DNA of 64,000 nucleotides. It comes from Pseudomonas fragi. GTDB lineage: Bacteria > Pseudomonadota > Gammaproteobacteria > Pseudomonadales > Pseudomonadaceae. The DNA is taken from contig NZ_NQKQ01000007.1 of assembly GCF_002269505.1 (NCBI RefSeq), positions 124,001 through 188,000 on the forward strand, given 5' to 3'. Under the pieces are notes generated by a model. It did not search any database, was not told the origin of the DNA, and saw only the letters and a program-made list of their open reading frames with translations. Shown here piece after piece: positions 9,170 through 18,210 of this stretch; within the stretch, counting starts at the first letter, position 1, and every line of letters starts with the position of its first letter. The translations under genes were made by a program, and so were the position numbers.

Positions 9170-10381
9170 ATGCATAGACGTCAATTGCTCAACTGGCTGC
9201 TTGCCAGTTCCGTCTTCACATTACCGCTGGGCATTTCAGCCGCCCAAATCCAGCACGCCAGGCTATGGCGTACCGGCAAAACCTCGCGTCTTGTTCTGGA
9301 TCTGAGTGGGCCGGTGCAGTACAAAACCTTCTCTTTGACGGCTCCCGAACGGCTGATTATTGATGTAAGCGGTGCCAGCCTGAGGGGAGATTTCAGCGAG
9401 CTGGCACTGGCCAATACAGGTCTGCGAGCCATTCGATCCGGGCATTTTGGCCAGGGCATTACGCGCATCGTGCTTGATCTTGATGAGCCGGTGCAGCTCA
9501 GCAGTTTTCTGCTGCCGCCCAAGGACGGGCAAGGTCACAGGCTGGTGCTTGATCTGACCAAAAGCGCGGCCCCACAACTGAACGCCGCAGCGGCAACCAC
9601 CAGCCATGCACACTCTGGGCGCGACATTATTGTGGTGATTGATCCTGGGCATGGGGGCAAGGATCCGGGCGCGACGAGTGCCAAAGGCCATCGCGAGAAG
9701 GATGTTGTTTTGTCTATCGCCCAACTGCTAGCCAAGCGGCTCAAGCGTGAAAAAGGCTTTGATGCACGGCTGGTACGCAATGATGATTTCTTTGTCCCCC
9801 TTCGCAAGCGGGTGGAAGTCGCCCACAAGCACAATGCAGACCTGTTTATTTCGGTGCATGCAGATGCCGCGCCGCGTCTTACGGCGTCTGGAGCGTCCGT
9901 GTACGCGCTCTCGGAAGGTGGGGCTACATCGGCTACAGCGCGCTACATGGCACAGCGTGAAAACGGCGTGGATTTACTTGGTGCCACCAGCCTTTTGAAC
10001 CTCAAAGACAAAGATCCGATGCTCGCCGGTGTGATCCTGGATATGTCCATGAATGCCACCATCGCGGCCAGTTTGCAGTTGGGCAATACCATTTTGGGCA
10101 GCCTTTCGGGCATCACCTCACTGCATCAAAAACGCGTGGAACAGGCAGGTTTTGCCGTGCTCAAGTCGCCGGATATTCCGTCGATTCTGGTAGAAACGGG
10201 CTTTATGTCCAACCCTCGCGATAGCGAGCGCTTGATCACTGCGCGTCATCAACAGGCTGTAGCCGACGGATTATTTAACGGATTAATCGCTTATTTTCAG
10301 AAAAATCCGCCCGCTAACAGCCATATGGCGTGGGTCAACGAACAGAAAAACACTACGTTCGTCACTTCGGGGTTGTCTTGA
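9170..10381 (+). CDS. N-acetylmuramoyl-L-alanine amidase (AMIN + Amidase_3)
   Basis: Zinc-dependent periplasmic enzyme cleaving the peptide stem from MurNAc. An N-terminal AMIN domain (about residues 30-130) precedes the Amidase_3 domain with ligand and catalytic motifs DPGHGGKD, a downstream Glu in HREKD, SVHAD, and ETGFMSN. The start at 9170 gives MHRRQLLNWLL, a twin-arginine-like signal, matching Tat export of E. coli AmiA/AmiC; an upstream ATG at 9131 is also open. Placement behind a Zur box agrees with the amiA gene of Pseudomonas zinc-starvation clusters. Confidence 0.88.
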   Translation: MHRRQLLNWLLASSVFTLPLGISAAQIQHARLWRTGKTSRLVLDLSGPVQYKTFSLTAPERLIIDVSGASLRGDFSELALANTGLRAIRSGHFGQGITRIVLDLDEPVQLSSFLLPPKDGQGHRLVLDLTKSAAPQLNAAAATTSHAHSGRDIIVVIDPGHGGKDPGATSAKGHREKDVVLSIAQLLAKRLKREKGFDARLVRNDDFFVPLRKRVEVAHKHNADLFISVHADAAPRLTASGASVYALSEGGATSATARYMAQRENGVDLLGATSLLNLKDKDPMLAGVILDMSMNATIAASLQLGNTILGSLSGITSLHQKRVEQAGFAVLKSPDIPSILVETGFMSNPRDSERLITARHQQAVADGLFNGLIAYFQKNPPANSHMAWVNEQKNTTFVTSGLS

Positions 10382-10385
10382 ATGC

Positions 10386-10404
10386 ATTGTTATAATGTAT
10401 CATT
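10386..10404. promoter_or_regulatory. Zur box upstream of the first COG0523 gene
   Basis: Imperfect palindrome around GTTATAATGTATC centred at 10395, matching 16 of 19 positions of the Zur consensus by eye. It begins five bases after the amidase stop and about 80 bp before the COG0523 ATG, so this gene probably has its own zinc-responsive promoter. Confidence 0.7.
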
Positions 10405-10474
10405 TATCGATCCGGTATCGGATTGACTGCCAAGCGGGCGTTTTGACCTGCAGCCCTGATGAGGAAATATCCAG

Positions 10475-11683
10475 ATGTCGAATCGTCTTCCTGTAACTGT
10501 TCTCTCAGGCTTTTTAGGTGCAGGTAAAAGCACGCTGCTCAATTATATTTTGCGTAACCGCGACAATTTGCGCGTGGCCGTGATTGTTAACGACATGAGC
10601 GAAATAAATATTGATGGCGGTGAAGTTCAGCGCGATGTGACCTTGAACCGGGCTGAAGAAAAACTGGTCGAAATGAGCAACGGCTGCATCTGTTGCACCT
10701 TGCGCGAAGACTTGCTCAAAGAGGTGAGTGCACTGGCCAGGGAGGGGAGGTTTGATTATTTACTGATCGAATCAACCGGTATTTCAGAGCCCCTGCCTGT
10801 GGCAGAAACTTTTACTTTTCGCGACGAATCAGGTCAAAGCCTGGCCGATATTGCCCGCCTGGACACGATGGTTACAGTGGTCGACGGGCTGAATTTTCTT
10901 CAGGACTATCAGGCGGCAGAGAGCCTGGATTCACGGGGTGAAACCCTCGGAGAATCAGACGAACGGTCGATTACTGATTTATTGATCGAACAAGTTGAGT
11001 TCGCGGACGTCATCTTAATCAGTAAAATTGACCTGATAAGTTCCGACGAACGGCAAGAATTGATTGCCATTCTGCAACGCCTGAACGCTCAGGCCGAAAT
11101 AATTCCGATGGTCATGGGGGCAGTTGCGCTCAATAAAATTCTCGATACCGGGCGTTTTGATTTTGAACGGGCAGCGCAAGCACCTGGTTGGTTGCAAGAA
11201 TTGCGCGGCGAGCATGTGCCTGAGACCGAAGAATATGGCATCGCTTCCAGTGCCTATCGCGCGCGCCGACCTTTTCACCCGCAACGTTTTTTTGATTTTA
11301 TCGAGCGCCCCTGGACCAATGGCAAATTGCTGCGCTCCAAAGGTTTTTTCTGGCTGGCCAGTAAATTTCAGGAAGCGGGCAGTTGGTCCCAGGCAGGTGG
11401 GTTGATGCGCTATGGCTTTGCCGGGCGCTGGTGGCGCTTTGTGCCCCGCGACCAATGGCCGCAGGAGCCGCAAGCCAAGGCTGAAATTCTGCACAAATGG
11501 CTGCCAGAGACTGCCGATTGCCGCCAGGAGTTGGTGTTTATCGGTCAGCACATCGATTTTTCTTTGCTGGCGGATGAACTCGATGCCTGTTTGCTGACCG
11601 ATCCCGAAATGGCCTTGGGCGAAGCGGGCTGGAAGCTGCTCAACGATCCTTTTGGCGATTGGCATGAAGAGGTGGCGGCATGA
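10475..11683 (+). CDS. zigA: COG0523 GTPase, ZigA-type zinc metallochaperone
   Basis: G3E-family GTPase of 402 residues thought to deliver zinc to client proteins under zinc starvation. Walker A GFLGAGKS is at residues 12-19, the metal-binding CICC motif at 71-74 and ESTG at 99-102. The long C-terminal CobW_C-like domain carries [12 protein letters not shown] segments typical of the ZigA/YciC branch. The ATG at 10475 follows GAGGAAA. It starts the rightward run after the Zur box and overlaps the DUF1826 gene by four bases (ATGA). Confidence 0.9.
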   Translation: MSNRLPVTVLSGFLGAGKSTLLNYILRNRDNLRVAVIVNDMSEINIDGGEVQRDVTLNRAEEKLVEMSNGCICCTLREDLLKEVSALAREGRFDYLLIESTGISEPLPVAETFTFRDESGQSLADIARLDTMVTVVDGLNFLQDYQAAESLDSRGETLGESDERSITDLLIEQVEFADVILISKIDLISSDERQELIAILQRLNAQAEIIPMVMGAVALNKILDTGRFDFERAAQAPGWLQELRGEHVPETEEYGIASSAYRARRPFHPQRFFDFIERPWTNGKLLRSKGFFWLASKFQEAGSWSQAGGLMRYGFAGRWWRFVPRDQWPQEPQAKAEILHKWLPETADCRQELVFIGQHIDFSLLADELDACLLTDPEMALGEAGWKLLNDPFGDWHEEVAA

Positions 11684-12333
11684 CCAATGCGCTTGCTTGT
11701 ACCGCTGAGCCCCTGATCCATCAGGTGAGCGGGGAAACACCTGAGGTCATGACGCGAATTCTGGATGAAGACGTCAACCTGGCTATCTGGCAGCGTCAGT
11801 TACCTGTGCATATCGTCGATTTCGGCGCCTTGTTGCTCTCGCTCGACGAGCCTCTGGCTGACGCCATTGTTATTGAAATGAGCAATGAAACGGCGCAACC
11901 CAACCTTCGGGGCCTGGCTTGCAGATTCAATGACCTGGAAGGCTACACAGGCTTTATTGCCGATGTTTCCTGGCTGGTCAGCGCCTATGCGTGTCTATTG
12001 GGCGCCAAACGCATTGGGCTGCGTCTCAGGGCCCTGGATAAAGCCATGTGCCCCCGGTTTCATGTAGACCACGTACCTGTACGTCTTATTACCACTTATG
12101 CGGGGATTGGTAGTCAGTGGCTGGAGGAAGGCGTAATGGAGCGTCGTCAGTTAGGGCAGGTGCAGGCCGAGCCCGCCCGGGCAGAGTTGATTCAGCAAAT
12201 AAACACCGGTGAAGTTGCCTTGCTCAAGGGGGAGAAGTGGCAGGGTAACGAGGGAGCAGGGTTGATCCATCGTTCGCCGGCACTGGCACCGGACGAGCGC
12301 AGGCTGATTTTGACCCTCGATTGGCTGGCCTGA
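11680..12333 (+). CDS. DUF1826 family protein
   Basis: A 217-residue cytoplasmic protein of the DUF1826 family, which commonly sits beside COG0523 genes in Zur-controlled Pseudomonas clusters. A conserved [11 protein letters not shown] segment holds two histidines and an aspartate that could bind metal, and [10 protein letters not shown] follows. Its start overlaps the zigA stop (ATGA), showing translational coupling. A role in zinc-limited growth is inferred from context only. Confidence 0.8.
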   Translation: MTNALACTAEPLIHQVSGETPEVMTRILDEDVNLAIWQRQLPVHIVDFGALLLSLDEPLADAIVIEMSNETAQPNLRGLACRFNDLEGYTGFIADVSWLVSAYACLLGAKRIGLRLRALDKAMCPRFHVDHVPVRLITTYAGIGSQWLEEGVMERRQLGQVQAEPARAELIQQINTGEVALLKGEKWQGNEGAGLIHRSPALAPDERRLILTLDWLA

Positions 12334-12372
12334 GGCATATTGCTTGCTTTGACCCTACAGAAGCTGGCGATC

Positions 12373-13347
12373 ATGTTGCAGAACATTCCCACCCATGTGA
12401 TTGCCGGGCCGCTTGGCGCCGGCAAAACCAGTCTGATTCAGCACCTGATGGCGCAAAAACCGCCACACGAACGCTGGGCGGTGCTGGTCAATGAGTTCGG
12501 TCAGATCGGCCTGGATGCGGCCCTGATGAGCCAGGGAAGCGATGACATTGCCATCGCCGAAGTGGCGGGTGGTTGTGTGTGTTGCGTCAATGGCGCGCCT
12601 TTTCAGATTGGTTTGAGCCGTCTATTACGCAAGTCCAGGCCCGACCGCCTGTTTATCGAGCCGTCCGGTTTGGGTCATCCCGCACAGATTTTAAAGCAGC
12701 TCGGCGAAGCGCCCTGGCTGGGGGTTTTGGCGCTCCAGCCGTGCGTCATGGTGCTCGATGCGCAAGCGATGACGCAGGGCAAACCTTTGCCCAAAACCCA
12801 GCAAGAGGCCCTGAAAAGTGCCGGTTTACTGGTCATGAATAAATCTAATAGTGTCCCAAATGAGCAACGTGAGCAGATTGCATGCAGCCTGCCAAAGTGC
12901 CCTGTTTTATGGGTCGAGCATGGCCGCATCCCTTTAAATACGCTGCCTGCAGCCCACATGAATATCTCTCATGCTGTGGATAACTCATTGATTTATAAGG
13001 ATTTTAATCTTATTGGCAGTGTGTTTTCCGACCCGCGAACGCCGATAGTGATGACTCAACATCAGCCCGAAGGATGGAGCGCAGGTTGGCGCTGGCACCC
13101 CTCACGGCAATTTGACCTGGACCTGCTGCAACAGTGGCTCGAAAACCTGGATTGGAAGCGTGCGAAGCTGGTTATTCATGGTTCGGCGGGCTGGTTTTCG
13201 AACAATTCTGTGGATAACTCGATCGCGCCGTGGAAATCGAGTGAGTGGCGCAAGGATTCGCGGCTGGAACTGATCTTTGATCAGCCGCAAGACCTGGATT
13301 TGCTTCGCTCTGGGCTGGAAAACTGTCTTCTCAAGGAGGTTTTTTAG
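12373..13347 (+). CDS. Second COG0523 GTPase (CobW-like)
   Basis: A shorter G3E GTPase of 324 residues. Walker A GPLGAGKT is at residues 12-19, CVCC at 68-71, and EPSG follows. It belongs to a different COG0523 branch from the first copy and ends with a short CobW_C-like region. I start it at the ATG 12373; an in-frame TTG at 12340 would add 11 residues without homology. It is the last gene of the Zur-linked rightward run. Two sequences matching DnaA boxes (12975-12983 and 13209-13217) lie inside it, both encoding V-D-N-S. Confidence 0.85.
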   Translation: MLQNIPTHVIAGPLGAGKTSLIQHLMAQKPPHERWAVLVNEFGQIGLDAALMSQGSDDIAIAEVAGGCVCCVNGAPFQIGLSRLLRKSRPDRLFIEPSGLGHPAQILKQLGEAPWLGVLALQPCVMVLDAQAMTQGKPLPKTQQEALKSAGLLVMNKSNSVPNEQREQIACSLPKCPVLWVEHGRIPLNTLPAAHMNISHAVDNSLIYKDFNLIGSVFSDPRTPIVMTQHQPEGWSAGWRWHPSRQFDLDLLQQWLENLDWKRAKLVIHGSAGWFSNNSVDNSIAPWKSSEWRKDSRLELIFDQPQDLDLLRSGLENCLLKEVF

Positions 13348-13503
13348 GTGGCTGACTTGTGCTGCGAGGCGTAAAACCCTGGGTTTTAGCGGATTCTGTG
13401 CTGGTAAAATTGTCCTACAATGCGAAGTGTGCGCATGGGATTTTCACCGTAAAAATCTCATACAGGTGTCTATCTCAAGGTTTTGGCGAGGTTTTTCGGG
13501 AAG

Positions 13504-13512
13504 TTATCCACA
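13504..13512 (+). other. DnaA-box consensus in intergenic DNA
   Basis: TTATCCACA followed by GG, the preferred pseudomonad DnaA-box form, in the 196-bp gap after the second COG0523 gene. With the two copies inside that gene it makes three perfect boxes in about 540 bp. I see nothing else clear in this gap. Confidence 0.5.
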
Positions 13513-13543
13513 GGCGCCCGACAGGCAGGCGCTGAAAGGGGGC

Positions 13544-13945
13544 TCAGTGGCGGGTTTTGCTGTGTTCCTGACGCCATTGGCTGAGTTCGATCACCTGAGC
13601 GCTAGGAATTTCGCTTGGCTCAGGTTCGGTCTGGAACGGATAGGGCGGTAATTCGATTTTTGCGCTGTGCGCGCCGAACTGGGTGATGGTTCCGGTATGA
13701 CGCTGGTCGCCGGTCACCGTGAATTCAAAGTTATACACACGGGCCAGACGCTTGTTGCCATTGGCATCGGGGATCAAGCCGATTTTTTTCAGCGCTACGT
13801 TTTCATCCAGCAACTCGATGTCGAGGTTTTTGCAGTGCTGCTTGACCCGCTCAAGCGCCCGCTCGCGCAAACCGTGGTTGTGCCACAGCCAGGCAGCGCC
13901 AGCAGCCAGCAGCATCAGTACGAACATATTTCCCAGGGTCAGCAT
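13544..13945 (-). CDS. DUF3301 family membrane-anchored protein
   Basis: A 133-residue protein with one N-terminal membrane segment ([15 protein letters not shown]) followed by a soluble domain. The block [21 protein letters not shown] is typical of DUF3301, a gammaproteobacterial family of unknown function. It points away from pdxY and probably has its own promoter in the short gap. Confidence 0.8.
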   Translation of the reverse strand: MLTLGNMFVLMLLAAGAAWLWHNHGLRERALERVKQHCKNLDIELLDENVALKKIGLIPDANGNKRLARVYNFEFTVTGDQRHTGTITQFGAHSAKIELPPYPFQTEPEPSEIPSAQVIELSQWRQEHSKTRH

Positions 13946-14058
13946 TACATGTGCTCCAACAGATTGTGCTCAGCTTAACTGCGTCTTCAACCTGTCGTAC
14001 AGGCCGCGTTTGGTCGCATACTGCGTGGCTTGAATCCACCCGTAGTCTGGAATCCGGC

Positions 14059-14931
14059 ATGAAACGTACACCTCATTTACTCGCCATCCAATCCCACGTG
14101 GTTTTCGGCCATGCCGGCAACAGCGCAGCGGTTTTCCCTATGCAGCGCGTCGGGGTGAATGTCTGGCCTCTGAACACGGTGCAGTTCTCCAACCACACTC
14201 AGTATGGCCAGTGGACGGGGGAAGTGTTGGCTCCCGAGCAAATTCCTTCGCTGGTCGACGGAATCGCCGCCATTGGCGAGCTGGGTAATTGTGATGCGGT
14301 CTTGTCCGGTTACCTGGGCAGTGCGGCTCAGGGACGGGCCATTTTGAGCGGGGTGGCGCGCATCAAGGCCGTTAACCCTCATGCTCTGTACCTGTGTGAC
14401 CCGGTCATGGGCCACCCGGAGAAAGGCTGCATCGTGCCCCAGGAGGTCAGTGACTTCCTGCTGGAAGAAGCGGCGGCGATGGCTGATTTCCTGTGCCCCA
14501 ATCAGCTGGAACTGGACAGTTTTTGCGGTCGTCATCCGCAATCGTTGCTCGACTGCCTGGCGATGGCCCGCAGTCTGCTGGCCCGCGGCCCGAAAGCGGT
14601 GTTGGTGAAGCATTTGTCCTACCCCGGCAAACCCGCAGAGAGTTTCGAGATGCTGCTGGTTACGGCTGAGGGTAACTGGCACTTGCGCCGGCCGCTGCTG
14701 GCTTTCCCGCGTCAACCTGTGGGCGTTGGCGATCTGACCTCAGGGCTGTTTTTGGCGCGGGTACTACTGGGGGACAGCCTGGTGGCTGCATTTGAATTCA
14801 CCGCGGCGGCGGTGCATGAGGTGCTGCTGGAAACCCAGGCCTGCACCAGCTATGAATTGCAGCTGGTACGGGCTCAGGACCGCATTGCTCATCCGCGGGT
14901 GCGGTTTGAGGCAGTACCGATCAGTTTGTAA
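14059..14931 (+). CDS. pdxY: Pyridoxal kinase PdxY
   Basis: Phosphorylates pyridoxal to pyridoxal 5'-phosphate in the vitamin B6 salvage pathway. With the ATG at 14059 the protein is 290 residues and begins [20 protein letters not shown], the standard PdxY start; the open frame upstream to 13951 is not homologous. Later landmarks are [13 protein letters not shown] and the C-terminal [10 protein letters not shown] anion-hole/catalytic segment of the ribokinase fold. A REP pair follows the stop. Confidence 0.95.
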   Translation: MKRTPHLLAIQSHVVFGHAGNSAAVFPMQRVGVNVWPLNTVQFSNHTQYGQWTGEVLAPEQIPSLVDGIAAIGELGNCDAVLSGYLGSAAQGRAILSGVARIKAVNPHALYLCDPVMGHPEKGCIVPQEVSDFLLEEAAAMADFLCPNQLELDSFCGRHPQSLLDCLAMARSLLARGPKAVLVKHLSYPGKPAESFEMLLVTAEGNWHLRRPLLAFPRQPVGVGDLTSGLFLARVLLGDSLVAAFEFTAAAVHEVLLETQACTSYELQLVRAQDRIAHPRVRFEAVPISL

Positions 14932-14948
14932 GCAAACTGAACAAAACC

Positions 14949-15036
14949 TGTGGGAGCGGGCTTGCTCGCGATTCAGGCTACTCGGTTTATCTTTAAGACC
15001 GAGTTGATGCAATCGCCAGCAAGCCCGCTCCCACAA
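14949..15036. repeat. Inverted REP pair (REPIN)
   Basis: Two REP elements in opposite orientation: the left arm has GTGGGAGCGGGCTTGCTCGC and the right arm its near-perfect complement, joined by a short variable stretch. It lies between the convergent pdxY and thioesterase genes. Confidence 0.85.
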
Positions 15037-15041
15037 GTCGC

Positions 15042-15527
15042 TTACAGTGTTTCGTCTTTCAGTTCGCGGTAACGCTGTTCCAGTTCCTGACGGATCTGGC
15101 GACGTTGCTTGCCCTGGATAAAGCGGCGCTTGTCTTCGCTGTTCAATGGCTGCAACGGCGGAACAGCGGCCGGTTTACGGTCGTCGTCCACGGCTACCAT
15201 GGTGAAGAAGCAGCTGTTGGTGTGACGCACGGAGCGCTCACGGATATTTTCAGTGACAACCTTGATGCCGACTTCCATCGAGGTATTGCCGGTGTAGTTG
15301 ACCGAAGCGAGGAAGGTCACCAGCTCACCGACATGAATCGGTTCGCGAAAAATAACCTGGTCCACCGACAGGGTGACTACATACCGCCCCGCATAGCGGC
15401 TGGCGCAGGCGTAAGCGACTTCATCGAGGTATTTGAGCAGGGTTCCGCCGTGAACATTGCCAGAAAAATTGGCCATGTCCGGGGTCATCAAGACCGTCAT
15501 CGACAGTTGGGCGTTTCCGGGTTCCAT
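15042..15527 (-). CDS. Acyl-CoA thioesterase, hotdog fold (YciA/BACH type)
   Basis: A single hotdog domain of 161 residues. NFSGNVHGGTLLKYLDEVAY carries the Asn-Val-His-Gly active-site loop and helix of the BACH/YciA group that hydrolyses acyl-CoA. The C-terminus is charged and may be helical. It stands alone between a REP pair and the antiporter gene. The chain length used is not predictable from sequence. Confidence 0.88.
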   Translation of the reverse strand: MEPGNAQLSMTVLMTPDMANFSGNVHGGTLLKYLDEVAYACASRYAGRYVVTLSVDQVIFREPIHVGELVTFLASVNYTGNTSMEVGIKVVTENIRERSVRHTNSCFFTMVAVDDDRKPAAVPPLQPLNSEDKRRFIQGKQRRQIRQELEQRYRELKDETL

Positions 15528-15814
15528 AGCAGCAGGCTCGTGGTTGTGTTGCAGCAGTGAAATGGGTATCTCTGTGGATACTTGTCGATTTTTGAAACAG
15601 TTATTAACGGGACGTTGCCGTTTTGGCTGCCGTCACGCTTATCTCTATCTGTTTCCATATATTGCACCGCCTTTCTGTCGCAAGTCGCGGTGTTAACCTG
15701 CAAAAGTCCGTTAGTCGGATATTTCCTATATTTAAAACAGTCGATAAGCACAGCCTGACAGCCTGTGTCTGTCGTCATGTTGCCTGGTGAACATCAAACA
15801 AGGAGTGCCACGCC

Positions 15815-17575
15815 ATGCATGCCATCAGTTTTATTCAGGATCTGGCAGTCATCATGCTGGTTGCGGGTGTGGTGACGATTCTTTTCCACAGGTTCAAGCA
15901 GCCGGTGGTGCTGGGTTATATCGTTGCCGGTTTTATTATTGGCCCGCACACCCCGCCGTTTGGCCTGATTCACGATGAAGAAACGATAAAGACCCTGGCT
16001 GAACTGGGGGTGATCTTTTTAATGTTCTGTCTGGGGCTGGAGTTCAGCCTGCGCAAGTTGTTCAAGGTCGGGGCCACCGCTTTTATCGCAGCGTTTATGG
16101 AAATTACGCTGATGATCTGGATTGGCTACGAAATTGGCCGATGGTTCGACTGGAACACCATGGATTCGCTTTTTTTGGGCGCCATTTTGGCCATTTCGTC
16201 TACCACCATCATCGTCAAGGCTCTCAACGACCTGAAGATGAAAAACGAGCGCTTCGCCCAGCTGATTTTTGGTGTGCTGATCGTTGAAGATATTTTAGGT
16301 ATCGGAATTATTGCGCTGCTGTCGAGCATTGCCGTCAGTGGCAGCGTCAGCCCCGAAGAAGTTTTTTCGACGGTCGGCAAGTTGTCATTGTTCATGATCG
16401 TGGCGTTGGTTATCGGCATTTTGCTGGTGCCGCGGGTACTGGCCTATGTGGCCAGATTCGAAAGCAATGAAATGCTGCTGATCACCGTGCTGGGGCTGTG
16501 CTTTGGTTTTTGCCTGCTGGTGGTCAAGCTGGAATACAGCATGGTGCTCGGCGCGTTCTTGATCGGTGCAATCATGGCCGAATCGCGTCAGTTGCTGAAA
16601 ATCGAGCGCCTGATTGAACCGGTGCGCGATTTGTTCAGCGCGATTTTCTTTGTCGCCATCGGGCTGATGCTCGACCCGGCCATCCTGCTGGAATATGCAC
16701 TGCCAATTGTGGTGATCACCATCGCCGTGGTGCTGGGCAAGATGCTGTCATGCGGGCTGGGGGCGTTTATCGCAGGTAATGATGGACGTACCTCGCTGCG
16801 GGTCGGGATGGGGCTTTCGCAGATTGGAGAGTTTTCTTTCATTATCGCGGCGCTGGGTATGACATTGCAGGTCACCAGCAGCTTCCTGTACCCCGTAGCG
16901 GTGGCCGTCTCCGTATTGACGACCCTGATGACCCCTTACCTGATTCGCGCCGCAGACCCGCTCTCGCTCAAGCTGGCACAGGTGGTGCCTGATCGCTTGT
17001 CACGGGTGTTGGGGTTATATGGCGAATGGCTGCGCAGTATTCAGCCACAGGGCGAGGGAGCGTTGCTAGCGGCCATGATTCGCAAAATCTTGCTGCAAGT
17101 TGGGGTCAATCTGGCCCTGGTGATCGCTATTTTCTTTGCCGGCGGTTATTTCGCACCGCGCATTGGCCGTTACTTGCAGGGCTGGATTCTGGAGCCGAGC
17201 TGGCAAAAAGGGATGATCTGGGGGGCTGCCTTGCTGCTGTCGTTGCCGTTTTTGATCGCGGCGTATCGCAAGCTCAAGGCGCTCTCGATGTTGCTGGCCG
17301 AGATGGGGGTCAAGCCAGAAATGGCCGGGCGCCATACGCAGCGCGTGCGCCGGGTAATCTCGGAAGTCATCCCGATTCTGTCGTTGCTGGTGATTTTTCT
17401 GCTGCTGTCGGCCCTGTCGGCGAGCATCCTGCCCACTAACGAGTTGCTGATGGTGATTGCAGTGGTGGCGGCGGGAGTTGCGGCGCTGTTGTGGCGCTGG
17501 TTTATCCGGATTCATACGCGCATGCAGGTTGCACTGCTGGAGACGCTGGATAACCACAAGGAGGGCGGGCACTGA
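15815..17575 (+). CDS. Monovalent cation:proton antiporter, CPA2 (KefB-type) family
   Basis: Inner-membrane exchanger of 586 residues with about 12 or more membrane segments over the N-terminal two thirds (GYIVAGFIIGPHTPP, FLMFCLGLEFSLRKL). No C-terminal TrkA-N nucleotide-binding domain is present; instead, further hydrophobic segments follow residue 420. It probably exchanges K+ or Na+ for H+. The ATG follows AAGGAG. A perfect palindrome lies 45 bp past the stop. The 287-bp region upstream shows no other gene. Confidence 0.88.
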   Translation: MHAISFIQDLAVIMLVAGVVTILFHRFKQPVVLGYIVAGFIIGPHTPPFGLIHDEETIKTLAELGVIFLMFCLGLEFSLRKLFKVGATAFIAAFMEITLMIWIGYEIGRWFDWNTMDSLFLGAILAISSTTIIVKALNDLKMKNERFAQLIFGVLIVEDILGIGIIALLSSIAVSGSVSPEEVFSTVGKLSLFMIVALVIGILLVPRVLAYVARFESNEMLLITVLGLCFGFCLLVVKLEYSMVLGAFLIGAIMAESRQLLKIERLIEPVRDLFSAIFFVAIGLMLDPAILLEYALPIVVITIAVVLGKMLSCGLGAFIAGNDGRTSLRVGMGLSQIGEFSFIIAALGMTLQVTSSFLYPVAVAVSVLTTLMTPYLIRAADPLSLKLAQVVPDRLSRVLGLYGEWLRSIQPQGEGALLAAMIRKILLQVGVNLALVIAIFFAGGYFAPRIGRYLQGWILEPSWQKGMIWGAALLLSLPFLIAAYRKLKALSMLLAEMGVKPEMAGRHTQRVRRVISEVIPILSLLVIFLLLSALSASILPTNELLMVIAVVAAGVAALLWRWFIRIHTRMQVALLETLDNHKEGGH

Positions 17576-17620
17576 CAGCCCGCTGATCAATGGCGGAAAG
17601 CGGGCTTACCCAGGGTTTGA

Positions 17621-17653
17621 TGACGTTTCGTTGTGGCTCACAACGAAACGTCA
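17621..17653. terminator. Perfect 33-base palindrome between convergent genes
   Basis: Arms TGACGTTTCGTTGTG and the exact complement with a GCT loop, between the convergent antiporter and SMI1/KNR4 genes (17-bp gap to the latter's stop). It has no T-run on either strand, so a bidirectional stop signal is only the most likely reading. Confidence 0.5.
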
Positions 17654-17669
17654 ACAGACCCAAGAGGTA

Positions 17670-18077
17670 TCAGCTTTCCAGCCAGACGTCGCGCGCCCAG
17701 TGCCAGACCGATTCCCAGGTTTCTTCGGTGACGAGTTCTTCTTCGCCGGACCACAGCACTACGGTGCCGTCTTCTTCCACGCAGTAGTAGTCGTCGCCGT
17801 CCTGGCAAATAGGGATCAGGCTGCGATCAACGCCAGCATCCCAGGCATTTGCCGCCACTTCCGGCAGGTAGGTGTGTGATTGTGGGTCGGTCACCGTGAC
17901 CGGCTCCAGGCTGCCATACACCACGTCACTGACGGTCAGCAGAAATTCTCTGAAGACAAATGGAATATCGATGAACAGCTGTTCTTCGATTTCCACCAAC
18001 TGGTCTTCTTCAGGCAGTTCCAGGGGAACCGGTACAGGCTCGTTTTTTTCGCGTAGCTCTTCAATGATCTCTTCCAC
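17670..18077 (-). CDS. SMI1/KNR4 family protein
   Basis: An acidic 135-residue protein of the SMI1/KNR4 (SUKH) fold, seen in the segment LIPICQDGDDYYCVEEDG with the typical hydrophobic-Asp pattern and a tryptophan-rich C-terminus. I begin it at GTG 18077 because AGGATGAGG lies just upstream; the open frame further upstream runs through a terminator and the next gene and is unlikely to be translated. Some SUKH proteins are immunity proteins, but no toxin gene is adjacent, so no role is assigned. Confidence 0.7.
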   Translation of the reverse strand: MEEIIEELREKNEPVPVPLELPEEDQLVEIEEQLFIDIPFVFREFLLTVSDVVYGSLEPVTVTDPQSHTYLPEVAANAWDAGVDRSLIPICQDGDDYYCVEEDGTVVLWSGEEELVTEETWESVWHWARDVWLES

Positions 18078-18157
18078 GACCTCATCCTCATGCTCTATGG
18101 CGCGGTTTATATGACGCGCTTTATACAGTAGCTCGTTATAAGTGCAATCGTGAAATG

Positions 18158-18185
18158 CAAAGCCCCGGACAAGTCCGGGGCTTTG
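18158..18185 (-). terminator. Terminator after the Tim44-like gene
   Basis: Hairpin with perfect 13-bp arms CAAAGCCCCGGAC and a two-base loop, 26 bp beyond the Tim44-like stop. The arm ends in CTTTG on both strands; the T-run is short. Confidence 0.7.
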
Positions 18186-18210
18186 GTAAACGCATGTGTA
18201 ACTCGCAGGA

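Noticed and set aside
13277..13651. 124-residue plus-strand frame across the end of the second COG0523 gene and the DUF3301 gene
   Set aside because: It overlaps two recognised genes and an intergenic gap and has no homologous motif.
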